A stretch of 64,000 nucleotides of DNA from Bacillus sp. FJAT-29814. GTDB lineage: Bacteria; Bacillota; Bacilli; Bacillales; Cytobacillaceae. Below are positions 41,193-50,226 of the stretch, one piece after another (within the stretch, counting starts at the first letter, position 1; each line of letters starts with the position of its first letter). Under the pieces are notes generated by a model, which did not search any database, had not been told where the DNA came from, and saw only the letters and a list, made by a program, of their open reading frames with translations. Where the stretch lies: the NCBI RefSeq assembly GCF_001510715.1, contig NZ_LMTJ01000015.1, positions 1 to 64,000 of the forward strand. The letters run 5' to 3'. A program made the translations under genes and the position numbers.

Positions 41193-42173
41193 TTAATGCG
41201 CCAATACCTCGTTCAGTCCCTGTGCAATTCGGCTGGCACTCGGCAGCCAGTCATCCTCAACCGATGGCACCGGATATGGCGTGTCAAAGCTTGCCACTCT
41301 TATGATTGGCGCGGACAAGTGGAATAACGCTTTTTCATTGATCAGAGCGGAAACCTCTGCCCCGACTCCGCCGGTTTTGACCGCTTCATGAACGATCACA
41401 GCCCGGCCGGTTTTTTGCACAGACTCAATAATCGTCTCTTCATCGAGCGGAGAAATCGTCCGTAAGTCAATGACTTCAATCGACACATCCGAGGTCTGCT
41501 CCACCTGCTCGACCACCTTGCTCACCAATGGCACCGCCGGCCCCCATGTAATCACCGTGACATCCTCACCAGACTTCAGCACATTGGCCCTGCCAATCTC
41601 AAGCAAGTAGTCCTCTTCCGGCACTTGCTGCTTGAAAGCGCGGTACAGCTTCATCGGCTCGAGGAACAGCACAGGGTCATTTTCGCGGATCGCCGACGCC
41701 AGCAGTCCCTTGGCATCATAAGGCGAGCTCGGCACAACAACCTTCAAGCCTGGCGAATGCAAAAACAAAGCTTCTAAACTATCAGAATGCAGCTCGGGTG
41801 TTTTGACGCCGCCGCCATATGGAGCGCGGACGACCAGAGGGGCCCCAAACCTGCCGCCAGACCTAAAGCGAAGTCTTGCCGCCTGGGCGGCCATTTGGTC
41901 CATCGCTTCATAAATAAATCCGAAAAATTGGATCTCTGCAACCGGCCGAAGCCCGCGGGCTGCCATGCCGACTGCGGCCCCGACTATCGCCGACTCCGCA
42001 ATCGGTGTATCTACAACTCGATCTTCGCCAAACAGCGCTTGCAGGCCATCGGTTGCCCGGAACACGCCGCCGTTTTTCCCGATATCCTCACCCAAACAAA
42101 TCACCTTAGAATCCCGTTCCATTTCCTTTTTCAAGGTAAAATTGATCGCCTCTATCATCGTCATAGCGCTCAT
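41193..42173 (-). CDS. 2-oxoacid dehydrogenase E1 component, beta subunit
   Basis: A 326-residue transketolase-type E1beta. Family motifs: CLGEDIGKNGGVFRATDGL, DTPIAESAIVGAAVGMAARGLRPVAEIQFFGF, GAPLVVRAPYGGGVKTPELHSDSLEALF near 130-155 and VIDLRTISPLDEETI. It forms an alpha2beta2 TPP enzyme with the upstream gene and decarboxylates the 2-oxoacid onto E2-lipoate. It overlaps E1alpha by 4 nt. Confidence 0.94.
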   Translation of the reverse strand: MSAMTMIEAINFTLKKEMERDSKVICLGEDIGKNGGVFRATDGLQALFGEDRVVDTPIAESAIVGAAVGMAARGLRPVAEIQFFGFIYEAMDQMAAQAARLRFRSGGRFGAPLVVRAPYGGGVKTPELHSDSLEALFLHSPGLKVVVPSSPYDAKGLLASAIRENDPVLFLEPMKLYRAFKQQVPEEDYLLEIGRANVLKSGEDVTVITWGPAVPLVSKVVEQVEQTSDVSIEVIDLRTISPLDEETIIESVQKTGRAVIVHEAVKTGGVGAEVSALINEKALFHLSAPIIRVASFDTPYPVPSVEDDWLPSASRIAQGLNEVLAH

Positions 42174-43237
42174 TTCAACACCCCCTCCACGGAACCCGCC
42201 GCTTGCTGCTGTTCGGCCAACTGCGCAGTCTTTTGCTCATAAACCACCTCGAACACTTCCTCCACACTGCTTTTCGGCGTATTCACAGCTATTTCAAACG
42301 CATCACTAACCTTTTGCTCGGCAGCTTCGTATTCCTGCCGTTCCAATTCCTCATTCCAAATGCCCTTTTCAACAATAAATGCCTTCATCCGCTTCAGTGG
42401 GTCCTTGGCCAGCCAGTTTTCCACATCATCTTTATTACGATACTTTGTCGGGTCATCCGCTGTCGTATGCGGTCCTTGCCTGTATGTAACAGCCTCCACT
42501 ACCACCGGGCTGCCATCGCGCGCCCGCTCCAACGCCTGCTTCATTACCGCATAAACCGCCAAAATATCGTTTCCGTCTACCTGAATCCCGGCCATCCCAT
42601 AGGCGAGCGCCTTTTGCGCAATCGTCTGGCTGGCGGTCTGCTTTGAGCACGGAACACTAATCGCCCACTGGTTGTTTTGCACGAAAAACACAACCGGGAG
42701 CTTATATACCCCGGCAAAGTTCAGCGCCTCATGAAAATCGCCTTCGGATGTGCCGCCATCGCCGACATAAGCCACACTTACGCTGTTTTCCCCGTTGTAT
42801 TTGCCGGCCCATGCCCCACCAACCGCATGAAGGCACTGGGCGGCAATGATGATTTGAACCGGAAATACATTCGCCCCTTCGGCATCCGTTCCCTTAAGAT
42901 GACCCATTGTATAAAGGAAAAAGTTTTTCATTGGGAAGCCGTGAACAAAACAGGCCGCCCCTTCACGATAGCTCGGATAGATCCAATCCTGCCTTTCCAA
43001 GGCGAATGAGCTTCCAACCTGGGCCGCTTCCTGGCCGCTCAGCGGGGCATACGTGCCAATTCTTCCTTGACGCTGCAGCTTTAGCGCCCGCTGGTCATAC
43101 ACCCTGGCCAGCACCATCCATTTGTACATGCTGATTAAATCGGCATCGCTGACATCCGGGGCCTGCCCCACAAGCTTTCCATTCTCGTCCAACACTTGGA
43201 TTCTCTCAATCTTCAATTCACTCGGCTCAATCCACAT
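42170..43237 (-). CDS. 2-oxoacid dehydrogenase E1 component, alpha subunit
   Basis: A 355-residue E1alpha. The TPP/Mg motif is GDGGTSEGDFHEALNFAGVYKLPVVFFVQNNQWAIS near residue 160-195, and the phosphorylation-loop equivalent TYRQGPHTTADDPTKYR near 275. N-terminal YPSYREGAACFVHGFPMKN is typical of the pyruvate/branched-chain group. The ATG at 43237 has GGGGGG about 7 nt upstream; thirteen extra codons upstream lack a ribosome site. First gene of the E1alpha-E1beta-E2 operon behind a clear promoter. Confidence 0.94.
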   Translation of the reverse strand: MWIEPSELKIERIQVLDENGKLVGQAPDVSDADLISMYKWMVLARVYDQRALKLQRQGRIGTYAPLSGQEAAQVGSSFALERQDWIYPSYREGAACFVHGFPMKNFFLYTMGHLKGTDAEGANVFPVQIIIAAQCLHAVGGAWAGKYNGENSVSVAYVGDGGTSEGDFHEALNFAGVYKLPVVFFVQNNQWAISVPCSKQTASQTIAQKALAYGMAGIQVDGNDILAVYAVMKQALERARDGSPVVVEAVTYRQGPHTTADDPTKYRNKDDVENWLAKDPLKRMKAFIVEKGIWNEELERQEYEAAEQKVSDAFEIAVNTPKSSVEEVFEVVYEQKTAQLAEQQQAAGSVEGVLK

Positions 43238-43322
43238 AGAATTCCCCCCATTTTTGAAAAATTGATTCCACTTCACCTGGCACCTTGGAACTTCTTGACA
43301 TTTTGTCCATACTTGCCATTAG

Positions 43323-43350
43323 CATATAATTTCCTTCCCAGCTCTGTCAA
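43323..43350 (-). promoter_or_regulatory. Likely sigma-A promoter of the E1-E2 operon
   Basis: On the minus strand TTGACA (43345-43350) is followed after 16 bp by TATATG (43323-43328), with TATGCT two bases on as an alternative -10. The start codon is about 80 bp downstream. Confidence 0.65.
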
Positions 43351-43400
43351 CACAATTACCAGAACGTTCAGAAATGTGTGTAAATAGTATCAGATTTACA

Positions 43401-43440
43401 CAAAAAAGAACTCTTCGGCTGATATCATCCGAAGAGTTCT
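43401..43440 (-). terminator. Terminator of the SRPBCC gene
   Basis: AGAACTCTTCGG (43407-43418) and CCGAAGAGTTCT (43429-43440) form a perfect 12-bp stem, followed by TTTTTTG on the minus strand. Confidence 0.9.
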
Positions 43441-43444
43441 GGTT

Positions 43445-43921
43445 TTACTTAGCTTTTTCAACTGCTTTTATGTATTCCTCATACCACTTTTTCCATTCTT
43501 CTTGCCGGGGCCCGAAATCTCTGCCCTCCGCCAATGCCACAATAACATCTAGGCAAACATGCCAGCCTGCGAGGTCCTTTGGGGTATGGTCGGTAATGGC
43601 ATGTATTTTTTCAATTAAAACTAATTGGCATCCGTTCGCTTCCTCGCTTAATTCAAAACGGATACTGTCCTGCCACCAAGAAAATTCCAATACAGATAAG
43701 GTTTTGAAATCGGTAATCGCCAGCCGCTCAAAAATATCCTCACCCATATGAAATGACATGTACCCGCCTTCCCGAAGCTCGCCTGCGCGGAGCTCGCCAA
43801 ACCAAAGAGCCAGCTTGTCATTGTCTGTCAGCCAACCCCACACTTCTTCGGGAGACTGCTGCAGATGCCGCTCGAAGCGGGCAGTATATCCGTGTGCCGC
43901 TTTTTCAATAGTAGCTATCAT
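43445..43921 (-). CDS. SRPBCC / AHSA1-like protein
   Basis: A 158-residue START-like protein. Typical AHSA1 features are FERHLQQSPEEVWGWLTDNDKLALWF near residue 16-40, FEWS-type LSVLEFSWWQDSIRFEL near 75 and an Asp-His-Trp-rich LAGWHVCLDVIVALAEG near 115. Function unknown; these proteins bind hydrophobic ligands. The ATG at 43921 has GGAGGTG about 6 nt upstream. Single gene between terminators. Confidence 0.85.
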   Translation of the reverse strand: MIATIEKAAHGYTARFERHLQQSPEEVWGWLTDNDKLALWFGELRAGELREGGYMSFHMGEDIFERLAITDFKTLSVLEFSWWQDSIRFELSEEANGCQLVLIEKIHAITDHTPKDLAGWHVCLDVIVALAEGRDFGPRQEEWKKWYEEYIKAVEKAK

Positions 43922-43974
43922 CCTTTCACCTCCAACTTTCTTTATATCCCTACACTATCATATCCAAACATTTT

Positions 43975-44008
43975 TTAAAAAAATATAGACAGAGGCTGAA
44001 GCCCCTGC
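43975..44008 (-). terminator. Terminator of the DJ-1/PfpI gene
   Basis: CAGAGGC (43990-43996) pairs with GCCCCTG (44001-44007, one G-T type pair) with a 4-nt loop, and the minus strand continues TCTATATTTTTTT. Confidence 0.75.
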
Positions 44009-44038
44009 CCTTTTCCGTGAACAACCACTTAAGGGTGT

Positions 44039-44587
44039 TTAGTTTAATTGTTTTATAAACTCTCTCATAAAGCCCGGAAGATCAGGCCAGGCGTGACCGG
44101 ATACAAGATTTCCTTCCACATGGAGATGGTTTTCGATATAGGTCGCTCCAGCCGCTTCCACATCCGGCTTGCAGGCGATATACGCCGTCAATTCGCGTCC
44201 TTCCATGTACTGGCGAACCGTTGTCAGGATCAGGCTTGCGTGACAAATGGCGCCAACCGGCTTGTTGGCTTCAAAGAAATGGGCCACGATTCTTGGCACG
44301 TTTTCATTGAGGCGGATGTATTCCGGGGCTCTACCTCCCGGAATAATTAGGCCGTCGTACTCTTCAGGATTGACATCCTCAAAGGCTGTTTGGGCTTCAA
44401 TTAAGTATCCTTTACTTTCGGTATAAGTATCCCAGCCAATGAAATCATGAACGACTGTCTGTAGCTTCTTTTTCGATGGCGCAGCAATTTGCACATCAAA
44501 CCCTTCCTCGAGGCAGCGGAAATACGGGTAAAAAACCTCCAGCGCCTCCACCGCATCACCGGCCAAAATCAGAACCTTTTTTGCCAT
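44039..44587 (-). CDS. DJ-1/PfpI family protein
   Basis: A 182-residue class I glutamine-amidotransferase-like protein. The nucleophile elbow is PVGAICHASLIL near residue 105 (Cys), with GLIIPGGRAPEYIRLNENV before it and the conserved Glu early (LAGDAVEALEVFYPY). Such proteins act as glyoxalases, deglycases or proteases; which one is not certain here. ATG at 44587 has GGGGAG 8-9 nt upstream; the reading frame extends 20 codons further without a ribosome site. Confidence 0.9.
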   Translation of the reverse strand: MAKKVLILAGDAVEALEVFYPYFRCLEEGFDVQIAAPSKKKLQTVVHDFIGWDTYTESKGYLIEAQTAFEDVNPEEYDGLIIPGGRAPEYIRLNENVPRIVAHFFEANKPVGAICHASLILTTVRQYMEGRELTAYIACKPDVEAAGATYIENHLHVEGNLVSGHAWPDLPGFMREFIKQLN

Positions 44588-44857
44588 TTTTAAAACTCCC
44601 CTCTTTGAAAAAATAGGGCAATTGCCCTTTATGTATATATTCATCATTTGGTTAGAATTTCCTTTTATGATTGTCGCAAAGTTAACAAAATGTTCAGGAA
44701 TCTCCAGGTTTAAGAATGGTAAGATTTAATTGGACTTTGAAAAAAGAAAGATTTACAAATTACATTTTTGACATTTATTGCATTGATACGACAAGAAATC
44801 CAATATATTCTTTTTATAAAGGGTACTCTATTTTTTAAAAGATAAAAGGTGATGCAC

Positions 44858-45721
44858 TTGAAATGGTTAGGTTATAAAGGGGCACGGTATGTTGGATTCT
44901 TTTTTTTGCTGCTACCTGCTTTTACGGCGTCCTTTACACAATATACAAGTGGGCGGGACCTGAATCAAAAGAATATTAAATACGGATCTGATGGTAAACA
45001 GGCTTTGGACTTGTATGTGCCGAAAAACAACAGAGATAACCCGGTTATCATTTATGTCCATGGCGGGGGCTGGATGCGGGGGGATAAAGCCGATGTTGGT
45101 GACAAGCCCGCTTTTTTTACCGATAATGGTTATGTATTTGTTTCTGTTAATTATCGGCTTTTTCCTAATGCTGACTACGAAAAGATGGCGACAGATGTTG
45201 CGACAGCGGTGAAATGGGTTTTTGACCATGCCGAACAGTATCAAATTGATAGAAGGCGGATTAATTTAATGGGGCATTCGGCCGGTGGGCATCTGGTCAC
45301 CCTAATCGGCACCAACCAAAGCTATTTGAAACAGGTCGGGCTGCCTCCAGGTACGATTCATTCAATCGTAAACTTGGACGGACCAATTGATCTGGCGGAA
45401 TTTCTTCAACGAAATAGTAAATATAAAACTGTTTTTGGTGAGGATGATCAAGTCTGGACAAAGGCATCTCCTATTACCTATGCGACCGAACAAAATTCAC
45501 CTCCGGTATTGCTTGTTTCACCCAAAAGGCCTTCTATATCTTCGTTTATAGAAAGGACCAATGATAAGGCCAAAACTTTTGAAATTCATTCATTATCACA
45601 TGGGGAGATTAAAAAACTGCTCGGGTCGGGGAATGCTCCAGAGGAAGCTGCGAACATGACAAATGCCGTGGCTGAGTTTTTGCATAGTGTAAATTACTCC
45701 GGACGGCCTCCACTACCATAA
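44858..45721 (+). CDS. Secreted or membrane-anchored alpha/beta hydrolase
   Basis: An esterase-type hydrolase of about 287 residues. The N-terminus (WLGYKGARYVGFFFLLLPAFTASF) is an uncleaved anchor or signal. Oxyanion motif VHGGGWMRGDKAD near 70 and nucleophile GHSAGGHL near 145 with VNYRLFPNADYEKMATDV mark the HSL/BD-FAE group; HSLSHGE near 245 may supply the His. The likely start is TTG at 44858 behind AAAAGGTG at 6-8 nt; ATG at 44852 lies too close to the ribosome site. Substrate unknown. Confidence 0.85.
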   Translation: MKWLGYKGARYVGFFFLLLPAFTASFTQYTSGRDLNQKNIKYGSDGKQALDLYVPKNNRDNPVIIYVHGGGWMRGDKADVGDKPAFFTDNGYVFVSVNYRLFPNADYEKMATDVATAVKWVFDHAEQYQIDRRRINLMGHSAGGHLVTLIGTNQSYLKQVGLPPGTIHSIVNLDGPIDLAEFLQRNSKYKTVFGEDDQVWTKASPITYATEQNSPPVLLVSPKRPSISSFIERTNDKAKTFEIHSLSHGEIKKLLGSGNAPEEAANMTNAVAEFLHSVNYSGRPPLP

Positions 45722-45768
45722 AAAAACGCGCGGTCGATTACATTTATTGTAATAGACCGCGTGTTTTT
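45721..45768 (+). terminator. Long terminator hairpin after the hydrolase gene
   Basis: AAAACGCGCGGTC and ATTAC (45723-45741) pair with GTAAT and GACCGCGTGTTTTT (45748-45767) with single mismatches, followed by TTAATT. It may also serve the convergent small gene at 45776. Confidence 0.85.
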
Positions 45769-45775
45769 AATTAGT

Positions 45776-46093
45776 TTAGAATCTCTCTGCTTTTGGGCTG
45801 CATCTCTTTCGTGTAAAAATAAAGAGACTTCCTCCGAGTGTAAACACAGAGATAAATTTGCTCGCCAGAATTAGATAGGAAGTGGTTTGATAGTCTAAGG
45901 TGATATGCGGGAGTACAATCAGAGCATAAATAACGAGCATCCCAAAGGCAAGGATCGAATAGGCATTATTAAATGCCCTCCTGATAATTTCCTCGCTTTT
46001 TTCTTCTCCGAGGTTTGTAAAAATAATGATCGTATAAGCCACCACTAAAATCATGAAATAAGTTAATCCAGCGATTGCTAACTGGATACTCAT
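45776..46093 (-). CDS. Small membrane protein of unknown function, 105 residues
   Basis: Three hydrophobic segments are visible (residues 5-27, 45-65, 72-93), separated by a charged loop NLGEEKSEEIIRRAFNNAY and ending in a basic tail (FTRKRCSPKAERF). AAGGAGG is 9 nt before the ATG, so it is a credible gene. No family recognised. Confidence 0.7.
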   Translation of the reverse strand: MSIQLAIAGLTYFMILVVAYTIIIFTNLGEEKSEEIIRRAFNNAYSILAFGMLVIYALIVLPHITLDYQTTSYLILASKFISVFTLGGSLFIFTRKRCSPKAERF

Positions 46094-46239
46094 TTTTATC
46101 TGCCTCCTTTATTAATAGGTAGTCTCGCCCCTCTCTCGATGTGTGACTTGAATCCAACCAAATACAAAGAGTCCGCCCCTAAAAGGGCATACCAATCCCC
46201 CTGCGACAGACTCCACCTAAACTTGCAAAATTATTTCTA

Positions 46240-46285
46240 TCAAAAAATAGATCCACCTTTATTATCGCATAAAGGTGGATCATTT
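46240..46285 (-). terminator. Terminator of the ggt-chrA operon
   Basis: GATCCACCTTTA (46250-46261) and TAAAGGTGGATC (46270-46281) make a 12-bp stem; on the minus strand TATTTTTTG follows. It lies 74 nt past the second chrA stop. Confidence 0.85.
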
Positions 46286-46358
46286 TGAAGGGTTTCGCTC
46301 CCCTAAACCGTTTTCTTCATAAAATAGACATATCCGCCGCTATAATATCCCGAGAATA

Positions 46359-46889
46359 TCAAATCCCCGTAACAGCGCCGACCGCCAAGGCAATGACGAT
46401 GACGAGTGCCGGGTGCCACTTGAGTCTTTCTAGCATCACATAGCTTCCGATCAATAGGATAATCGTGTAGACGGGACCGAGGCCGATGAAAGAGTCCTTG
46501 GCAAATTGGTATGTCATGACTCCAAGCAGAACGGCGATGATTGGCCGTACAATGCTGGAGATGTTTTTGACCTGCGGTTTGTCCTTATATTTCAACAATA
46601 CCGCCATCAAGACGAGCATCAGAATGATGGACGGGGCAACGGAGGCAAAAAGCGCAACCAAGCTTCCGATGACACCGCCTTCTGTGTAACCAATATAGGC
46701 AGCCAGTTTTGTAGCGATAGGGCCAGGCAAAGAATTGCCTACTGCCAGCACTTCACTGAATTCCTGTCTTGACATCCAGCCATAGTTCCCGACCACTTCA
46801 TTTTCAATTAATGGGATCGAGGCAGGCCCGCCGCCATATCCTAATATCCCCGGAATAAAGAAGGCCATGAAAATCTGCCAGTAAATCAT
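46359..46889 (-). CDS. ywrA: Chromate transporter family protein, C-terminal-type half (YwrA-like)
   Basis: A 176-residue half-length CHR protein with about five to six helices. The CHR motif FFIPGILGYGGGPASIPLIENEVV and GNSLPGPIATKLAAYIGY are present. Two half-length ChrA genes in tandem are a regular arrangement (SCHR pairs) and not a broken gene; the sister at 46886 overlaps it by 4 nt. Matches B. subtilis ywrA/ywrB, which also sit by a gamma-glutamyltransferase gene. True substrate here may not be chromate. Confidence 0.9.
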   Translation of the reverse strand: MIYWQIFMAFFIPGILGYGGGPASIPLIENEVVGNYGWMSRQEFSEVLAVGNSLPGPIATKLAAYIGYTEGGVIGSLVALFASVAPSIILMLVLMAVLLKYKDKPQVKNISSIVRPIIAVLLGVMTYQFAKDSFIGLGPVYTIILLIGSYVMLERLKWHPALVIVIALAVGAVTGI

Positions 46890-47497
46890 GAGTCGGACCT
46901 CCTATTTCCAAAAGGCAAAAATACGTAAATGATCAACACTAAAATCAGAATGGCCGGGTGTACTTGGAAGCCTTCCGTTAAAATGAGAGACCCAATAATG
47001 ATGGCAATCCCTTTTGTCCAGCCAAGTGTTTTTCCCGACTTCTTGGTGAAATCCCAGGTCATGGTAGCCAACATGACCGCCACCACTGGTACGACCGACA
47101 TCGACATATGCTGTACCCAAGGCACATCTTTGTATTGCTGCAATAATTGCAGCAAGAAAATCATCATCAATGCCGTTGGGGCTACAGTCGCCAGCAGGGC
47201 ACCAATACAGCCCATAACACCGCAAACCCGATATCCGATATAGCCACCCATTTTTGTCGCAATGGGACCAGGCATAGTATTCGCAATCGCCAGGGTATCC
47301 GCGAATTCCTCTTCTGTCATCCACTTATATTTCTTTACTGCTTCTTGATGGACAAGCGGAATGGAGGATGGTCCCCCGCCAAAACCTAACATGCCAACGC
47401 GAAAAAACGCTGCGATCACATCCCAATTTCTTCTCCAATACGGGCGTGGATTGGATGAAGAATCAGACGTTTTTTCCTTGGCTAGTACATTTACCAA
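46886..47497 (-). CDS. ywrB: Chromate transporter family protein, N-terminal-type half (YwrB-like)
   Basis: A 203-residue half-length CHR protein with the same motifs (VGMLGFGGGPSSIPLVHQEAV; ANTMPGPIATKMGGYIGYRV). The start is unusual: the only suitable codon is TTG at 47497, inside the last codons of the gamma-glutamyltransferase gene (7-nt overlap) and without a clear ribosome site, suggesting translational coupling to ggt. It should pair with the next gene as a heterodimer in the membrane. Confidence 0.88.
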   Translation of the reverse strand: MVNVLAKEKTSDSSSNPRPYWRRNWDVIAAFFRVGMLGFGGGPSSIPLVHQEAVKKYKWMTEEEFADTLAIANTMPGPIATKMGGYIGYRVCGVMGCIGALLATVAPTALMMIFLLQLLQQYKDVPWVQHMSMSVVPVVAVMLATMTWDFTKKSGKTLGWTKGIAIIIGSLILTEGFQVHPAILILVLIIYVFLPFGNRRSDS

Positions 47498-49095
47498 GCC
47501 GCGATAGCTCCGTCCGTCCGTGATTCCGTGCCACCCTGAAGCACACCTGTTTTATTGTCTCTCCAAATAATTTGACCACGCCCGAAGCTTCCCCCTTCTG
47601 GAGTTACATGTACTTCATGACCTTTGCGGGCAAGCGCCTGGACTAAATAGTTAGGAAATTCCGGTTCAACGTGAACCGATTTTCCCTTCATCCACTGCCA
47701 TCTCGGCATGTCTAATGCCGCCTGTGGATTCAATAAATAATCAATCGTATTAGTAATCACCTGAAAATGTCCTTGTGGCTGCATGTATCCTCCCATTACC
47801 CCGAATGGACCAACCGCTTGGCCATCCTTTGTTAAAAATCCCGGTATAATGGTATGATACGTTCTTTTCCCTGGTTTTAGTACATTTGGATGCGACTCAT
47901 CGAGGGAGAAGTCAGCGCCGCGATTCTGCAAGGCAATTCCCGTGCCAGGAATGACGATCCCAGAACCAAACCCCATATAATTACTTTGAATATATGACAC
48001 CATATTTCCTTCCTCGTCCGCAGCCGCCAAATAAACGGTACCGCCTTTAGGAAGTTCATATGGAACTGGGTCAGAGGCTGTATCTGTAATCACTTTGCTG
48101 CGCTCTTCGGCAAACTCGTCAGACAGCAATACCTCTGCCAAAATCGGCATATCTTCTGGTTCTGTGATGAACGCTTGACCATCGGTAAACGCCAGTTTCA
48201 TCGCTTCGATTTGCTGATGGAGCGTTTCCGCGCTCTGCCAGGCAGGATGAGACAATTTTTCGAAAATATTCAGTGCCATTAAGGCAACCATTCCTTGGCC
48301 ATTTGGCGGAATCTCCCAAACATCATAACCCCTGTAGTTCGTTGAAATCGGCGTTACCCATTTTGGCTCATATTTGCTTAAATCGGATTTGGAAAGATAG
48401 CCATTGTGCTTTTTCATGAAGGCATCCATTTTGTCGGCAAGCTCTCCTTCATAAAAAGAACGTGCTTCACTTTCTCCAATCGACTTTAAAGTTGCTGCAT
48501 GATCCGGAGACTTCCAGACCTCGCCAATCTCAGGCGCTTCCCCCCCCGGTGCGAAGGTTTCAAACCACGCTTCAAACTCTTCTGTCGTGAAGTTCGTCTT
48601 AAATTTATTATAGGCAAGCTTCCAATACTTCCCTAAAATTGGGGTTAGCGGGTATCCTTCCTCTGCATAGCGGATGGCAGGCTGGAGCGCCTCCAGCAAA
48701 GATAATTTGCCAAATCGTTTTGATAATGCGGCCCATGCGGCGGGAACACCAGGTACTGTTACCGGGATGACGCCATGAATAGGCATTTTCTCATGCCCTA
48801 ATTCTTTTAACGCTTCAACAGAAATGGATTGGGGTGCTGGTCCAGATGAATTCAATCCAAATAATTCATCCTTTACCCAAACTAAGGCAAATGCATCTCC
48901 GCCAATTCCATTTGAGGTCGGCTCCACTACAGTCAGGGCAGCCGCAGTTGCAATCGCTGCATCTATGGCATTTCCTCCCTTTTGCAAAATCTCAAGCCCT
49001 GCTTGAGCAGCCAATGGCTGTGATGTGGCGACCATGCCCTTTTTGGCAAAAACAGTATGGCGTTTTGACGCAAAAGGGTGATATAAATAATCCAT
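47491..49095 (-). CDS. ywrD: Gamma-glutamyltransferase family hydrolase, cytosolic (YwrD-like)
   Basis: A 534-residue Ntn-hydrolase. The self-cleaving nucleophile Thr lies in LPKGGTVYLAAADEEGNMVSYIQSNYMGFGSG near residue 360, and the gamma-glutamyl-binding region NRGADFSLDESHPN and GGYMQPQGHFQV follow. N-terminal AAQAGLEILQKGGNAIDAAIATAAALTVVEPTSNGIGGDAF is typical. There is no signal peptide, so it acts inside the cell, unlike secreted Ggt. In B. subtilis ywrD lies with ywrC (Lrp-type), ywrB and ywrA; here an Opp/Dpp importer is added upstream. Probably cleaves imported gamma-glutamyl compounds. Confidence 0.92.
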   Translation of the reverse strand: MDYLYHPFASKRHTVFAKKGMVATSQPLAAQAGLEILQKGGNAIDAAIATAAALTVVEPTSNGIGGDAFALVWVKDELFGLNSSGPAPQSISVEALKELGHEKMPIHGVIPVTVPGVPAAWAALSKRFGKLSLLEALQPAIRYAEEGYPLTPILGKYWKLAYNKFKTNFTTEEFEAWFETFAPGGEAPEIGEVWKSPDHAATLKSIGESEARSFYEGELADKMDAFMKKHNGYLSKSDLSKYEPKWVTPISTNYRGYDVWEIPPNGQGMVALMALNIFEKLSHPAWQSAETLHQQIEAMKLAFTDGQAFITEPEDMPILAEVLLSDEFAEERSKVITDTASDPVPYELPKGGTVYLAAADEEGNMVSYIQSNYMGFGSGIVIPGTGIALQNRGADFSLDESHPNVLKPGKRTYHTIIPGFLTKDGQAVGPFGVMGGYMQPQGHFQVITNTIDYLLNPQAALDMPRWQWMKGKSVHVEPEFPNYLVQALARKGHEVHVTPEGGSFGRGQIIWRDNKTGVLQGGTESRTDGAIAAW

Positions 49096-49200
49096 TTGTC
49101 TTCCTCCTCGACACTCTCGGATTCCGTTAGAGTTCTTGTGTTAGTCTACGATTTGCTGAAAAGTAAGATTCCCCCTACTTAGTAGGTAGGAGGATGAATT

Positions 49201-50226
49201 TTATTGATGTATGGACTGTCCGGCGAAATGGCAGGCAGCAAAATGATTCGGTCCGTATTCCTTCCACTCCGGTTTTTCCGCTGAACACCGGTCAGTTGCG
49301 ATCGGGCATCTTGTATGAAACGGACAGCCGCTTGGGGGATTTGCCGGATTTGGCAGATCTCCCTGCAATCGGACCCTGGTCCGGTTTCGATTGACAGAGG
49401 GTCTTGGAATTGCTGATAGCAGCGCCTGGGTGTAAGGATGCAACGGCCGCTCAAATAGGTCCCCTACGGAAGCCAACTCGACCGTATTCCCGAGATACAT
49501 AACCAAAACCCGATCGCAAAAGTAGCGGACAACCCCTAAATCATGCGAGATAAATAGATAGGAAAGGTTATATTTTTGCTGCAAGGATTTTAGCAGTTTT
49601 AAAACTTGCGCCTGCACGGAAACGTCAAGGGCGGAAACGGCTTCATCACAGATGACAAACGAAGGATGAAGGGCGATGGCACGGGCAATGCCAATTCGCT
49701 GCCGCTGGCCGCCGCTAAACTCATGAGGATATTTATAAAAATGCTCCTCTTTTAAGCCTACTTCCTCCAATAGGCTAATCACCGTTTCCCGTTTTTCCTT
49801 AGCCGACATATTGGTATGCATTGTGAATACCTCTTCAAGCGCGTGACCAATTCGCTGGCGCGGATTTAATGAGGCAAACGGATCCTGAAAAATCATTTGC
49901 ATCTGCTTCACAAATTTCAACTTTTCTTTTCTCTTTAAATCCTGAATTTCCGTACCCTGGAAAATCACTTTTCCGGCTGTTAATTCTTCCAATCCCAAAA
50001 TGGCTCTCCCCAGAGTGGATTTGCCGCAGCCGGATTCGCCTACAACCCCTAAACTCTCGCCTTCACAAAGCTGTAAGGAAACATTTTCGACTGCTTTGAC
50101 GTCGCTTTGTTTCCGCTGGAGGATTCCCCCTTTAATAGGGAAATATTTTTTAATACCTTGAAGTTCCAGGAGCACCTTTGGTTCTGTCTTCTTGCTTGTA
50201 GCTATTTGTTCTGTTGAAACGGCCAT
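49201..50226 (-). CDS. Oligopeptide ABC transporter ATP-binding protein, OppF-like
   Basis: A 341-residue ATPase. Walker A GESGCGKST near residue 65, signature EFSGGQRQRIGIARAIAL near 165, Walker B VICDEAVSALD, switch FISHDLGVV. The C-terminal oligopeptide-transporter Cys region CPFHTRCPIATDRC (about 298-311) may bind an iron-sulfur cluster. It overlaps oppD by one base (TGATG). Last gene of the importer operon. Confidence 0.94.
   Translation of the reverse strand: MAVSTEQIATSKKTEPKVLLELQGIKKYFPIKGGILQRKQSDVKAVENVSLQLCEGESLGVVGESGCGKSTLGRAILGLEELTAGKVIFQGTEIQDLKRKEKLKFVKQMQMIFQDPFASLNPRQRIGHALEEVFTMHTNMSAKEKRETVISLLEEVGLKEEHFYKYPHEFSGGQRQRIGIARAIALHPSFVICDEAVSALDVSVQAQVLKLLKSLQQKYNLSYLFISHDLGVVRYFCDRVLVMYLGNTVELASVGDLFERPLHPYTQALLSAIPRPSVNRNRTRVRLQGDLPNPANPPSGCPFHTRCPIATDRCSAEKPEWKEYGPNHFAACHFAGQSIHQ

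Noticed and set aside
42203..42646. Plus-strand open frames opposite the E1, E2, argS, tex and ger genes
   Set aside because: They are antisense to well-recognised genes, lack ribosome sites and resemble no family.
46359..47497. Split chrA as a frameshifted pseudogene
   Set aside because: Two half-size CHR proteins with a 4-nt overlap and separate complete motifs are a regular family arrangement, also found in B. subtilis ywrA/ywrB.
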